DNA from: Acidobacteriota bacterium
GTDB lineage: Bacteria; Acidobacteriota; Terriglobia; Terriglobales; Acidobacteriaceae
Direction of reading: 5' to 3'
NCBI GenBank assembly: GCA_021846275.1
Contig: JAJZBZ010000008.1
Span: forward strand, 1-64,000
Length of the DNA stretch: 64,000 bases
The position numbers were made by a program, and so were the translations under genes. This document shows positions 46,901 to 57,828 of this stretch, piece by piece. The notes below the pieces were generated by a model, which was not told where the DNA came from, did not search any database, and worked only from the letters and a program-made list of their open reading frames with translations. The first letter of the stretch is position 1; each line of letters begins with the position of its first letter.

Positions 46901-49387
46901 TCAGAAGCGGAAGAGATGGCTGACCTTGATGTAGACGATGCGCTGATCGTTGAGGCTCGGTGTGGTGATGGTGGGCAGCACAGGATCATTCATGTTGCAG
47001 TAGCCGTCGGCGAGGCGCGTGCAGAGGTCGCCGCTCAGGTTGATGTAGTCCGTCGTGTATCCAAGATAAAACGCTGTGCCGGGATGCGGCAGGTAGGTGA
47101 GCAGCAGGTCGCCGAAGGCATCCTTGGTGTAGGTGGTATTGGTGTAGGTGACGTTGGGCTGCTCCTCGACATACTCGCCGATGAAGTTGACCGACCATGC
47201 TTTCGTCATCTGCAGATTCCAGCGTGTTACGGCCTGATGACTGTCATAGACAAGATCGCTGTTCGACGGATGGGTGTAGTGATCGAACTCATAAAAGCCC
47301 GAGATGTCCAGCCCGTCCGTGGGCTTGAACTCGTAGTTGGCGCGCTGCGACAGGGCGTTCATCGGGTTTGGCCCCAGTCCGTTGATCGGCGCGTAGTTCA
47401 CTTCGTGTCCTGCGTAGAGGCGATAGCGCAGATAAAGCGCTGGGTTGGGCGATGTGCTCGCGCTGCCGCCGTAGATGCGTGTCTGGTACTCGACATTGGC
47501 CGGAAGTGCGGAATAGTCGCTCGGACGCAGACGATCCTGGCCGAGATCGGCGAAGAAATAGACGGAAGTCTTCTTCTGGAAATTGAGGGAGTAGTAGGGA
47601 TTGAAGTAGAAATCGAGCGGCAGCCCGGTGTGGGACCAGATGCGCTCGGAGTAGGTGCCCAGCGTGTGCGAGAGCAGGATGCCGTGGCGCGGACGGAATG
47701 TATACGAAGCCGAACCGTAGGGCTGGCGCACATCGGGCCGTGTGAAAAAGCCCGTGTTGGTCAGGTATCCGGCGGCCACATCGCGATATTTCCAACTGAA
47801 ATTGCGGTGAAGGTCGGAGTAGTAGAGCGCGTCGTAGTAGGCCTGGCCGCTCTGCCATGTGTTATCAGGGTTCATGGTCTCCGACGTGATCGCCTGCCCG
47901 ACCGAGGTCCAGCGCTTGCCGATGCGCGCGCGATAGTCCACGCCGCCATTTCGGTTGAAGGAGTTCAGGTACTCGTAATCGGCGTAGATGGCCCCGGCGT
48001 TGGACTGTGTGCCAATGTCGCGGTTGACGCGACCGATGTAGTAGTGCGAGCGGGTGCCGAAATCGGGACTGGTCGGCGGCACCTGCAGGCCGGGATTGCG
48101 ATCATCCACGTCCAGCAGGCCGACGGCCCACGGACCCACCTTGCCCGTGAGCCGCTGGCCAAACTGCGGCATCACGATGTTCGGCGTGTAGTAGAGATTG
48201 AACGGCGTCTGGAAGTAGCTGGCGTTTTCGATGAAGAACGGACGCAGTTCAGGATAGTAGAACGGAAACCGCTGGTTGGGCGGCGCGGGATTGTTGATGC
48301 CGATCTGGCTGAAGTCGGGGTTGAAGGTCATGTCCAGAACCAGGCTATTGTGCAGGATGAACTTGGTGTCGAGGCCGGTGTAGCCCTGAAGATTCAGGTT
48401 GCTGAAGTAGGGGTTGGTCGGGTCCACGGTGTTCAGTTCACGCTGGCTGTGGGCCAGAGCATAGGGAATGAACTGCCAGTTCTTGCCGCTCTCGATGTTT
48501 TCAAAGCCCTCTGCGATGGACTCCTGTGTAAGTTGCCCAGCGATGTTGTGGCGGACTGCGGGCCAGTTGTCGCTTTCGTTCTTGCGCGAGATGAAGCGCG
48601 AGAACAGCAGCCCCCAGGTGCGCTGCGCTCCGTTGGCCGCCTTGTCAAAGTAAAGGCTGGCAAAGGGAATACGCATCAGCGCGACCCAGCCGTCGGGCGT
48701 CTTGCGCCCCCAGCTGTCCCAGACGGTGTCGAAGGAGAAATCCGTGCCCGTCAGTTCGGTGTAAAGCGCGTCGGCCTGAATGCCCAGCGGATTGATGCGA
48801 AAGAGGAACGAGCGACGCTGGTCGGCGAAGGTGTCAATCATCACCTGCACATAGTCGTCGTCACTCAGGTTGTCGCGCTCCAGCATGTGTCCGCGAATCG
48901 CCGAGGGCGTGGCATCCTTGCAGACGAAGGCCACGAATAGATTTTCGTGCGTGTAGCCGACGTAGGCGATGGTTGGTTCGGTGGGCGGCGGACCATCCGC
49001 CGGGTAGCGCTGGACGAAGTTGCGGATGCGCAGCATGGCGCGCGCGGCGCGCGAGGATGGCGTGGGCGTCAGAAAATCCGCCAGCTTCGGATCACCGGGC
49101 AGGACGGGAACGAGGATATGGGGCAGCTCCGGCGTGTGAGCGGAGGTCGTGATGCCGCTGTTCACCTGCGGCGTCGGGGATTTCGCCGTGCCCGCCGAGC
49201 CTGTGCTGGAAACTCCGGGCACGGCGGTGCTGGCACCACTGCACGCGCACGCTGGAATGGATGCAGCCACAAGCAAAGGCAGCAGGCAGACAAGGCGCGA
49301 CAGGAGATCGCCTGGATGGGGCAGAACCGCGCGGACACCCGTCAATCGGGGCTTTGCGTCATTCCACACGGTAGCGAAGGCTGCCAA
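46901..49387 (-). CDS. DUF5916 outer-membrane beta-barrel protein with CBM9-like domain
   Basis: About 828 residues: a hydrophobic signal (LSRLVCLLPLLVAASIP), a linker, an N-terminal CBM9-like domain (YVGYTHENLFVAFVCKD and DNLSDDDYVQVMID), then a long beta-rich DUF5916 region with many aromatic alternations, ending in KVSHLFRF with the C-terminal Phe of outer-membrane barrels. The function is unknown; glycan binding is inferred. I place the start at the TTG at 49387 because AAAGGAGAC lies six bases upstream; the open frame reaches 49450. It is not closely linked to sugar genes. Confidence 0.88.
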   Translation of the reverse strand: MAAFATVWNDAKPRLTGVRAVLPHPGDLLSRLVCLLPLLVAASIPACACSGASTAVPGVSSTGSAGTAKSPTPQVNSGITTSAHTPELPHILVPVLPGDPKLADFLTPTPSSRAARAMLRIRNFVQRYPADGPPPTEPTIAYVGYTHENLFVAFVCKDATPSAIRGHMLERDNLSDDDYVQVMIDTFADQRRSFLFRINPLGIQADALYTELTGTDFSFDTVWDSWGRKTPDGWVALMRIPFASLYFDKAANGAQRTWGLLFSRFISRKNESDNWPAVRHNIAGQLTQESIAEGFENIESGKNWQFIPYALAHSQRELNTVDPTNPYFSNLNLQGYTGLDTKFILHNSLVLDMTFNPDFSQIGINNPAPPNQRFPFYYPELRPFFIENASYFQTPFNLYYTPNIVMPQFGQRLTGKVGPWAVGLLDVDDRNPGLQVPPTSPDFGTRSHYYIGRVNRDIGTQSNAGAIYADYEYLNSFNRNGGVDYRARIGKRWTSVGQAITSETMNPDNTWQSGQAYYDALYYSDLHRNFSWKYRDVAAGYLTNTGFFTRPDVRQPYGSASYTFRPRHGILLSHTLGTYSERIWSHTGLPLDFYFNPYYSLNFQKKTSVYFFADLGQDRLRPSDYSALPANVEYQTRIYGGSASTSPNPALYLRYRLYAGHEVNYAPINGLGPNPMNALSQRANYEFKPTDGLDISGFYEFDHYTHPSNSDLVYDSHQAVTRWNLQMTKAWSVNFIGEYVEEQPNVTYTNTTYTKDAFGDLLLTYLPHPGTAFYLGYTTDYINLSGDLCTRLADGYCNMNDPVLPTITTPSLNDQRIVYIKVSHLFRF

Positions 49388-49623
49388 CCCGTCTCCTTTG
49401 TTCTGCGGGCATGGAAGTTGCATGCGAACCTGCATGCGAACCATGCGCAACGGCTTCTTTTGCAGTCAGTTTCCCGATATTTCTGCCGTCAGTTTATGGA
49501 CTGGGGAACGGAGCGCGCGTCACCCTCGCCGGAACGATATTTTCAGTATATCGAGCGCGTGATCTTTTCCTGCGCTACGCGTGCGGAAAGATCAATCAGA
49601 ACCGAATCCGGAACGTCGCCGAC

Positions 49624-51534
49624 TCAGAGAAAATGCACGGCCCAGTTGGCCACAAACGCCGCGCCGTAGGCCAGAATCAGCATGTACGTGAACTGGATGG
49701 CGGGCCAGCGCCAACTGTTGGTTTCGCGGCGCACAACGGCCATCGTCGATGTGCATTGCATCGCAAAAGCAAAGAAGACCATCAGCGCGATGGCCCCGCC
49801 AGGCGCAAGGTCGTGGTGGAGCGCGGCCTGAAGGCTCAGCGACTGCGTCTGCGGGTCCGCGCCATAGAGCGTGCCCATCGTGCCCACCATCACCTCGCGC
49901 GCCAGCACGCTGGAGATCAGGCCGATGCCGATCTTCCAGTTGAAGCCGAGCGGCGCAATCACCGGCTCCATCCAGTGGCCCAGGCGACCGATGATGCTGT
50001 CAGTCAACTGCGGGGCCATGCCGTGCTGGCGGGGGAAGTTGGCCAGCACCCACAGCGCCAGCGTCACGGCGAGGATGATGCTCCCAGCCTGTCGCAGAAA
50101 GACCGAGGCGCGATCCCACAGGCGAATGCCGAGCGAGCGCAGCGTGGGCATCCGGTACTGCGGCAGTTCCAGAATGAACGGCGTCTGGCTGGACTTGAGG
50201 ATCGAGCTTTTCAGCAGGCGCGCGGTGAACAGGGCCGCGACAAAACCGAGCAGATAGAGGCCAAGCATGACCAGCGTCTGAAGGCCGACAAGCCCGTGAA
50301 GAAACGCAATCGGCGGAATGAAGGCCGCGATAAACAGCATATACACCGGCAGACGCGCCGAGCAGGTCATGAACGGCGTGACCAGGATCGTCGCCAGACG
50401 GTCTCGCTTGTTCTCAATCGTGCGCGTGGCCATGATCGCAGGCACGGCGCAGGCGTAGGCCGAGAGCAGCGGGATGAAGGCCTTGCCATTCAGGCCAATC
50501 GAACGCATCACGCGGTCGGCGATCAGCGCCGCGCGCGCCAGATAGCCTGAGTCCTCCAGAATGCCGATAAAGAGAAACAGCAGAAGAATCTGTGGCAGGA
50601 AAACCAGCACGGAACTGACGCCCTTCCACGCGCCATCCAGCACCAGCGAGCGCAGCCATCCGTCGGGCAGATAGCTGGTGACATACGTGCCCGCGCGGGC
50701 CAGCAAATCGCCAAGGCCGTCGCTGAGCGGCTGGCCGATGGTGAAGACAACCTCAAAGACGCTGAAGACGACGACCAGAAAAAACAGCGGACCCCACACG
50801 CGGTGCAACAGGAAGCCGTCGAGCCGGCGCGTGGCCGCCTCTGACAGCGGCGCGCGATAGCCCGTCCGCGCGCTCACCTGCGCGGCCCACTTGTGCGCGC
50901 TCACCGGATTGCCCACGACGGGCAGCACGGTGGTCGCGGGATTGTTCTGCTCCTCGCCACGATGCCGATTGAGAAAAAGCTGGATCGCCTCCAGGCCCGT
51001 GCCGCGCGACGCGCTGATGCGGGCCACCGGAGCGCCCAGTTCCTGCGCCAGGCGCAGAGGATCAATCTCTCCGCCGCGCGTGTCCATCACGTCGCTCATG
51101 TTCAGCAGAACCATCGTGGGCAGGCCCAGCGCAAGCACCGGAGCGGCCAGCATGAGCTGGCGCGTCAGGTGAAGCGAATCGAGCACCAGCAGAATCGCGT
51201 CCGGCTTCGGTGTGCCGGGCATGCGCCCTTCCAGCACGTCCACGGAGACGCGCGCATCCTCGGAAAACGGATCGAGCGAGTAGATGCCCGGCAGGTCGAT
51301 CAGCGTCAGGTCACCGCGTCCGATGCCCGCCATCGCTCCCATGCGCTGCTCCACGGTCACGCCGGGATAGTTCGCCACTTTCTGGCGCAGACCCGTCAGC
51401 CGATTGAAAAGCGTCGATTTGCCAGAGTTTGGTGGGCCGACGAGCGCGATGGTTCTCAGCGCGGAGTGTTTGCCGTCTACTCCGGCAGGGCCGTTAGGCG
51501 GAGTGTAGGGTGCCGGTGTGCAGCAGGTGCTCAT
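49624..51534 (-). CDS. feoB: ferrous iron transporter FeoB
   Basis: GTP-dependent Fe(II) uptake across the inner membrane. The 636 residues begin with Cys-rich MSTCCTPAPY, then a G domain (G1 GPPNSGKST at 33-41, G2 NYPGVT, G3 DLPG, G4 NMSD) and a helical spacer. The membrane part has the Gate segments (LPQILLLFLFIGILEDSGY and SAYACAVPAIMATRTI). It is shorter than E. coli FeoB (773) but within the family range. Its ATG overlaps the feoA stop (ATGA), so translation is coupled. Confidence 0.98.
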   Translation of the reverse strand: MSTCCTPAPYTPPNGPAGVDGKHSALRTIALVGPPNSGKSTLFNRLTGLRQKVANYPGVTVEQRMGAMAGIGRGDLTLIDLPGIYSLDPFSEDARVSVDVLEGRMPGTPKPDAILLVLDSLHLTRQLMLAAPVLALGLPTMVLLNMSDVMDTRGGEIDPLRLAQELGAPVARISASRGTGLEAIQLFLNRHRGEEQNNPATTVLPVVGNPVSAHKWAAQVSARTGYRAPLSEAATRRLDGFLLHRVWGPLFFLVVVFSVFEVVFTIGQPLSDGLGDLLARAGTYVTSYLPDGWLRSLVLDGAWKGVSSVLVFLPQILLLFLFIGILEDSGYLARAALIADRVMRSIGLNGKAFIPLLSAYACAVPAIMATRTIENKRDRLATILVTPFMTCSARLPVYMLFIAAFIPPIAFLHGLVGLQTLVMLGLYLLGFVAALFTARLLKSSILKSSQTPFILELPQYRMPTLRSLGIRLWDRASVFLRQAGSIILAVTLALWVLANFPRQHGMAPQLTDSIIGRLGHWMEPVIAPLGFNWKIGIGLISSVLAREVMVGTMGTLYGADPQTQSLSLQAALHHDLAPGGAIALMVFFAFAMQCTSTMAVVRRETNSWRWPAIQFTYMLILAYGAAFVANWAVHFL

Positions 51535-51821
51535 CGCATATCCTTGGCAAGCGGCTTTCTGGCGTGAGGCCGTCGAGCCTGCCGGGCCGGTGCGGCAGTC
51601 TGCGTCGTCCGCACCTGTATGCCCTGCGCGGTCTCTCGCCGCAGCGCAATCTCCAGCCCGTCCACGGCGTAGACCGTCGGGTCGCCTGCGGGCGCGCGGT
51701 GCAGCACCCGGACCCGCGCATTCGGCAGGAATCCCATGTACATCAGGTGATTGTGGACGCCCGGTGGCAGATCGACGGATTCAATGACGGCTGTCGTTCC
51801 CACTTCCAGTTCGCTCAGCAT
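51531..51821 (-). CDS. feoA: ferrous iron transport accessory protein FeoA
   Basis: A small SH3-like protein that supports FeoB. The core is MLSELEVGTTAVIESVDL, then MYMGFLPNARVRVLHRAP and VYAVDGLEIALRRETAQGI. The 96-residue form ends in a basic tail. The frame extends upstream to 51959, across both operator dyads, so I start at the ATG at 51821; a GTG at 51836 is possible. It is the first gene of the feoAB operon. Confidence 0.93.
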   Translation of the reverse strand: MLSELEVGTTAVIESVDLPPGVHNHLMYMGFLPNARVRVLHRAPAGDPTVYAVDGLEIALRRETAQGIQVRTTQTAAPARQARRPHARKPLAKDMR

Positions 51822-52138
51822 GCTCAAGCGCTTCACTCTCTGCCGTGCTTTCCGAAACTGCCGGGACTGGAAAGCAGAAATACGACCAGATTGGTCCGTC
51901 TTGAGTATACGACCATTTCGGTCTGCATTGCAAAGGCTGCGACGCGAATGCCTGTTCATGAGATCAATCCGCCTCCAACTTCAGGTTCTATCGTGCAACC
52001 AGCACAAAAATCTGTGATTTGCGTCACTTGTGCGCCGGGCAAACTGCGGCGCGACGGTGGCAGTGTGGCGGGCGCGTATGCCACACTCTAGGATGGTTCT
52101 CGGTTTTCAGCCACGATTCCGGAGGTTTCAGGGTTCTT
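51822..52138. other. divergent control region between feoAB and proline dehydrogenase
   Basis: This 317-base stretch holds the feo promoter with two operator-like dyads near 51884-51933, and the proline dehydrogenase leader with GGAGG and AGGG before 52139. A longer in-frame extension of each neighbour crosses it but lacks family similarity. I see no RNA gene. Confidence 0.65.
51884..51933 (-). promoter_or_regulatory. feoAB promoter with two operator-like dyads
   Basis: On the minus strand TTGCAA (51928-51933), an 18-base spacer and TATACT (51904-51909) form a promoter. A dyad, read on plus as GACCATTTCGGTC (51911-51923), fills the spacer. A second, GACCAGATTGGTC (51884-51896), covers the predicted start site. 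Both are preceded by ATAC and are 27 bases apart. This is a typical repressor layout; the motif is not a Fur box. Confidence 0.6.
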
Positions 52139-53065
52139 ATGCCGATCATGCGAAGTGTATTCATCTCCATGTCCACGAACCGATGGATGCGCCGTTTTGG
52201 CGAGCGTTCGCGGCTGGGGCGCAGGATGAGCGCGCGTTTTGTGGCCGGGATGGAGATTGAGGACGCCCTCCGCGTGGCCGAGCGGCTGAATGCCCAGGGC
52301 ATGAGCGTCACGCTCGACTCACTTGGCGAAAGCGTCAACAGCGAGGCCGATGCGCAGCGGGCGGCGGAGATTTATCACGACCTGCTGAACCAGATCGCGC
52401 TCCGCAGGCTGGACGCGAATATCAGCGTGAAGCTGTCGCAGATGGGGATGGAGTTTTCCCCGGAGCTGGCCGAGCGGATCGTCGGGGGACTGACCGAGCA
52501 CTGCCGCGCTACGGGCAATTTTCTGCGTATCGACATGGAAGGCTCGTCGCTGACCCAGGCGACAATCGACCTGGTGCGCCGCATGAACGCCAGGCCCGAC
52601 TCCGCCGGTCATATCGGCGTGGTCATTCAGGCATATTTGTATCGCTCCGAGCGCGACATCGCCCAACTGCTCGCCGACGGCATTCGCATCCGCCTCTGCA
52701 AGGGCGCCTACCAGGAGCCGGCTTCGATTGCATTTCCGCGCAAGGCCGATGTGGATACGAATTACATTCTGCTCGCCGGGCGACTGCTGTCCAGCCCGGT
52801 CTATCACGGCATCGCCACGCATGATGAGGCCATGATCCGCGCGGTGCGCGACTATGCCAGACACAACGGGATTGCGCCGGAGCATTTCGAGTTCCAGATG
52901 CTCTACGGCGTGCGGCGCGACCTGCAACGCAGGCTGGTGGACGAGGGCTACAGGATGCGCATCTACCTGCCGTTCGGCCACGAGTGGTATCCCTACTTCA
53001 TGCGGCGGCTGGCCGAGCGCCCCGCCAATGCGTTCTTCGTCCTGCGCAACCTACTTCGGAGCTGA
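52139..53065 (+). CDS. proline dehydrogenase (single-domain PRODH)
   Basis: Flavoenzyme oxidising proline to P5C. The 308 residues match the short PutB-type enzyme. Conserved elements include LDANISVKLSQMG, FLRIDMEGSS, VIQAYLYRSERD, RLCKGAYQEP and the C-terminal MRIYLPFGHEWYPYFMRRLAERP. The start is the ATG of MPIMRSVF, with AGGG five bases upstream. No P5C dehydrogenase is adjacent; the aldehyde dehydrogenase at 37762 is not clearly that enzyme. Its stop overlaps the convergent DUF3106 gene by 15 bases. Confidence 0.95.
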   Translation: MPIMRSVFISMSTNRWMRRFGERSRLGRRMSARFVAGMEIEDALRVAERLNAQGMSVTLDSLGESVNSEADAQRAAEIYHDLLNQIALRRLDANISVKLSQMGMEFSPELAERIVGGLTEHCRATGNFLRIDMEGSSLTQATIDLVRRMNARPDSAGHIGVVIQAYLYRSERDIAQLLADGIRIRLCKGAYQEPASIAFPRKADVDTNYILLAGRLLSSPVYHGIATHDEAMIRAVRDYARHNGIAPEHFEFQMLYGVRRDLQRRLVDEGYRMRIYLPFGHEWYPYFMRRLAERPANAFFVLRNLLRS

Positions 53066-53719
53066 CGGCTGCGCAGTCGGTGAGCCGCTCACCGCATGGA
53101 CGGCTGTCGGCGTGGGCGGCTCGTATGGCTCAACGGCGAGCAGATTGCCGAGGATATCGCGCTCCTGCGAAGACAGTGATGAGGTGTAAAGCGGCGCATT
53201 CAACTGCGGGCCGCGCTGGTCCGGTGGAAGCTGGCGCAGCGTGCGAAAGGCCTCGCTGACGCGGGCCAGGCGGTCGGCCGGAAGCGCGCTCAGATCGCGA
53301 ACAGACTGGTTAAAGGCGGTTCGCTGCGCAGGGTTCAGCTTTTCAATGGCCTCGTTGCGCGCCAGATAACGCTCGCGCTGGTCCGGAGGCATCGCGTGGA
53401 TGCGCTCCAACTGCTGGAGCAGCCGTTGCTGCGCCGGTGAGGAAAGTTGGCGAAAGGATGCGTCCTGCCGCAGAAGCATCTCCTGCTGCTGGACCGGAAG
53501 ATTCTGGTGCTGCGCGAGCCAGTCGGGGAGATGACCGGCGGGTCCGGGTATGGGGTGCCGGTCGCCCGGTGCCACGCGCGAATTCATCGCTGCGCCACCG
53601 TGTGAGGACGAAGCGCCATGTTGCGGCCTGCCGTGCAGCTCCGGCGAAGCCAGCAACAGACCCAGGCAGACAGCCAACACTGCCGAGGGCGCAAAATAAG
53701 TTGGATTACGACGGCTCAT
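53051..53719 (-). CDS. exported DUF3106-like protein
   Basis: A 222-residue protein with a signal peptide (AVLAVCLGLLLASPELHG), a His/Ser/Gly-rich segment, then repeated Leu/Gln/Arg helices with LSSPAQQRLLQQLERIHAMPPDQRERYL, typical of DUF3106. The C terminus is Pro/Thr/Ala rich. The biochemical role is unknown. It lies 71 bases after the anti-sigma gene on the same strand, so it is probably part of the sigma / anti-sigma operon and may be an envelope-stress sensor or target. Confidence 0.85.
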   Translation of the reverse strand: MSRRNPTYFAPSAVLAVCLGLLLASPELHGRPQHGASSSHGGAAMNSRVAPGDRHPIPGPAGHLPDWLAQHQNLPVQQQEMLLRQDASFRQLSSPAQQRLLQQLERIHAMPPDQRERYLARNEAIEKLNPAQRTAFNQSVRDLSALPADRLARVSEAFRTLRQLPPDQRGPQLNAPLYTSSLSSQERDILGNLLAVEPYEPPTPTAVHAVSGSPTAQPSAPK

Positions 53720-53790
53720 GCGATTATCCCGTCAATGTGGACCTCGCCTCCACAGCGGCAGTGCCCTCCAGGTTCTGATTCACTATCTCT

Positions 53791-54294
53791 TTAATCCGTG
53801 GTGCTCGACAGATTCTCCAGCGTGTCCAGCGCTGGCGCGTTATTGTCCATGTTGACGAGATCCTGCACGACTGCGGGACTCGCCGTGATGACAGCTGGCG
53901 CGGGCTGAGGCGCTGGCAGCACGAAGCCAAGATACGCTCCGCCACCGACAACGACCATCACAGAGAGCGCGGCCACCATCACCGGCTGGAAACTCCATCG
54001 CTGTCCATAGATCAGCCGCGCCTGCAAATGCCACCGCAGGCGGGCAAGCCATCCCCTTTGCGGCGCGCGGCGCTCCTCGTCCAGGAGCGCCGTCATGCGC
54101 GTCATGAAATACGGGTTGGGTTCCGGAGCCTTCCAGGTCTCCAGAGCCTGCATCAGCCGACGCATCTCATCCGCCTCCCGGCCGCATGCCGCGCAGCCAT
54201 CCGCGTGAGCATCCCACGCGGACGCATCCCGCCCGGCGCGCGCGCCCACGAACTGCTCCATCATCTCGTTTTGAAACTCCCTGCAACTCATCAT
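53791..54294 (-). CDS. zinc-binding anti-sigma factor (ZAS/zf-HC2 type)
   Basis: A 167-residue single-pass membrane protein. The cytoplasmic N terminus has a zinc motif with Cys4, His30, Cys34 and Cys37 (HADGCAACG). A membrane helix lies at about 104-125 (VMVAALSVMVVVGGGAYL), followed by a short periplasmic tail. AGGGGGTG precedes the two adjacent ATGs. It sits 43 bases after the ECF sigma gene and should sequester that factor at the membrane. Confidence 0.92.
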   Translation of the reverse strand: MMSCREFQNEMMEQFVGARAGRDASAWDAHADGCAACGREADEMRRLMQALETWKAPEPNPYFMTRMTALLDEERRAPQRGWLARLRWHLQARLIYGQRWSFQPVMVAALSVMVVVGGGAYLGFVLPAPQPAPAVITASPAVVQDLVNMDNNAPALDTLENLSSTTD

Positions 54295-54337
54295 GATTCA
54301 CCCCCTGCGGTTCGCCGATGTGCCCCGGCTGTGTTTG

Positions 54338-55024
54338 CTAAAGGTACTGCTCTAGGCTCTCGCGCAGCGTTCGATAGGCGCGAAAGAGTAAGGACTTGGT
54401 GGCCGATTCGCTCAACTGCAAAACCTCCCCGATCTGCCGGTAATCCAGCTCCTGATACTTGTGCATCAGCACGGCCATGCGCTGCCGCTCCGGCAGTCGG
54501 TCAACCTCGCGCCGTATGGCCGCCATGCGCTCGGCGCGCAGCAACTGCCGCTCAACGTCCGGAGTCGCGTCTGCCACATCCGGCGTCGTTCCTGTCTCCG
54601 CGTCCGGTGCGTCCAGCTCCACGCGGGGCGACTCCCGCTCGGCCTTGGAATCGCGCGCATGGTTGGCGGCCAGATTCGTGGCAATCCGATAGAGCCATGT
54701 GCTGAACTTCGCCTCGGCGCGATAACTCGTGCGCGAGCGATAGACACGCAGAAACGTCTCCTGAGCCAACTCCTCGGCGACGGCTTCGGAGTGAACCATG
54801 CGATAGAGAAAGTGGACGATCTGCCGGTGATACTTCTGAACCAGGTAGTTGAATCCAGCCTCGTCGCCGACCGCCACGGCCAGCATGATCTCCGAGTCGT
54901 CGCGCGTTTCTCCGTGCGCGTGGTTGCGCGCCGTTGCGCCAGCTCTGGCTCCTGCGAATTGTGATTCCGGCTCGATGGTATCTTTCATGCCCAGGCCCGG
55001 ATTGCCCATCACCAGGGTCGCCAT
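54338..55024 (-). CDS. ECF-family RNA polymerase sigma factor (RpoE-like)
   Basis: A 228-residue sigma-70 family protein with region 2 (YLVQKYHRQIVHFLYRMV through KFSTWLYRIATNLAANHAR) and region 4 (LPERQRMAVLMHKYQELDYRQIGEVL, then the helix-turn-helix ending RAYRTLRESLEQYL). A non-conserved 45-residue N-terminal extension and an acidic linker (VELDAPDAETGTTPDVADA) are present. AAGGAC precedes the ATG. The anti-sigma gene follows; an autoregulated operon is likely. Confidence 0.96.
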   Translation of the reverse strand: MATLVMGNPGLGMKDTIEPESQFAGARAGATARNHAHGETRDDSEIMLAVAVGDEAGFNYLVQKYHRQIVHFLYRMVHSEAVAEELAQETFLRVYRSRTSYRAEAKFSTWLYRIATNLAANHARDSKAERESPRVELDAPDAETGTTPDVADATPDVERQLLRAERMAAIRREVDRLPERQRMAVLMHKYQELDYRQIGEVLQLSESATKSLLFRAYRTLRESLEQYL

Positions 55025-55258
55025 GTCCTTGTGGACACACCTTCAGGGTAAAAGTTGCGGCGCGGGCGCGGCAATCTTTCTTTTCACCCGGTTGCGAATC
55101 AGGAGCCGGAAACAGCACGGCTTTGACGGTGCCTGCCCCAGCCGGATGTGTCCTCCGCGCGGTTGTCGTCCGACTCCGCTGGATGATACTCTGACGATGC
55201 TGGTGCCTTCAGCCCATCCCGCGGCAATGCGCGCTGATCGGGCGCGCCGAAGCCAATC

Positions 55259-55333
55259 GGGCGATTAACTCAGCGGTAGAGTGCCACCTTCACACGGTGG
55301 AAGTCGCAGGTTCGAATCCTGCATCGCCCACCA
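55259..55333 (+). tRNA. tRNA-Val(CAC)
   Basis: A full cloverleaf can be drawn: acceptor stem GGGCGAT (55259-55265) with ATCGCCC (55323-55329), anticodon stem CCACC/GGTGG with loop TTCACAC (anticodon CAC), and T stem GCAGG/CCTGC around TTCGAAT. Discriminator A and CCA are encoded. It is a single gene on the plus strand. Confidence 0.97.
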
Positions 55334-55356
55334 GGAAATTCCCTGAAATCCCTGCA

Positions 55357-55407
55357 ATCTCCGGATAACTTGCCGTAATCCGGCACGGCAGCCTATCTTC
55401 CGGAGAT
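55357..55407. repeat. inverted repeat downstream of tRNA-Val
   Basis: ATCTCCGG (55357-55364) pairs with CCGGAGAT (55400-55407), with an inner TGCCGT/ACGGCA stem. It lies 24 bases past the tRNA. Confidence 0.6.
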
Positions 55408-55425
55408 CAGGACTTGCTCTGAAAG

Positions 55426-55478
55426 CCCAAGGTCCGCCCGAAACAGATTTGAAAACTCCGTTCCAGGCGGGCCTTGGG
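55426..55478. terminator. large hairpin between tRNA-Val and katG
   Basis: CCCAAGGTCCGCC (55426-55438) pairs with GGCGGGCCTTGGG (55466-55478) with one G-T mismatch, around a 27-base loop. It lies 41 bases past the katG stop and may end katG transcription; there is no T run on the minus strand. Confidence 0.45.
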
Positions 55479-55519
55479 TTGTCTGCTCGGTTTGCCCGCA
55501 ATTGGCAGCCTTGGTTGGT

Positions 55520-57748
<2,229 letters not shown>

Positions 57749-57815
57749 TTAGTATAGAAGCCGCCGTTCCGGTCGCGAGTCGGCGGATTTTGATGGGATT
57801 GGATTCAGTGCGACC

Positions 57816-57821
57816 TATAAT
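57816..57821 (+). promoter_or_regulatory. perfect -10 (TATAAT) seven bases before the MocA-like gene
   Basis: TATAAT at 57816-57821 is a full consensus -10. Counting about seven bases, transcription would start at the A of the ATG at 57829, giving a leaderless mRNA. No ribosome-binding site precedes that ATG. A good -35 is not obvious. Confidence 0.55.
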
Positions 57822-57828
57822 CCTGCTC

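Noticed and set aside
46663-46989. 109-residue N-terminal extension of the ABC-F protein
   Set aside because: It overlaps the DUF5916 gene and precedes a clear ribosome site and a family-typical start.
46589-48940. A 783-codon plus-strand open frame opposite the DUF5916 gene
   Set aside because: The minus-strand protein has a signal, conserved CBM9-like motifs and a barrel C terminus; the plus frame has no motif or ribosome site.
37762-53065. The aldehyde dehydrogenase as the partner of proline dehydrogenase
   Set aside because: They are about 13 kb apart and the aldehyde dehydrogenase resembles ketoglutaric-semialdehyde enzymes more than P5C dehydrogenases.
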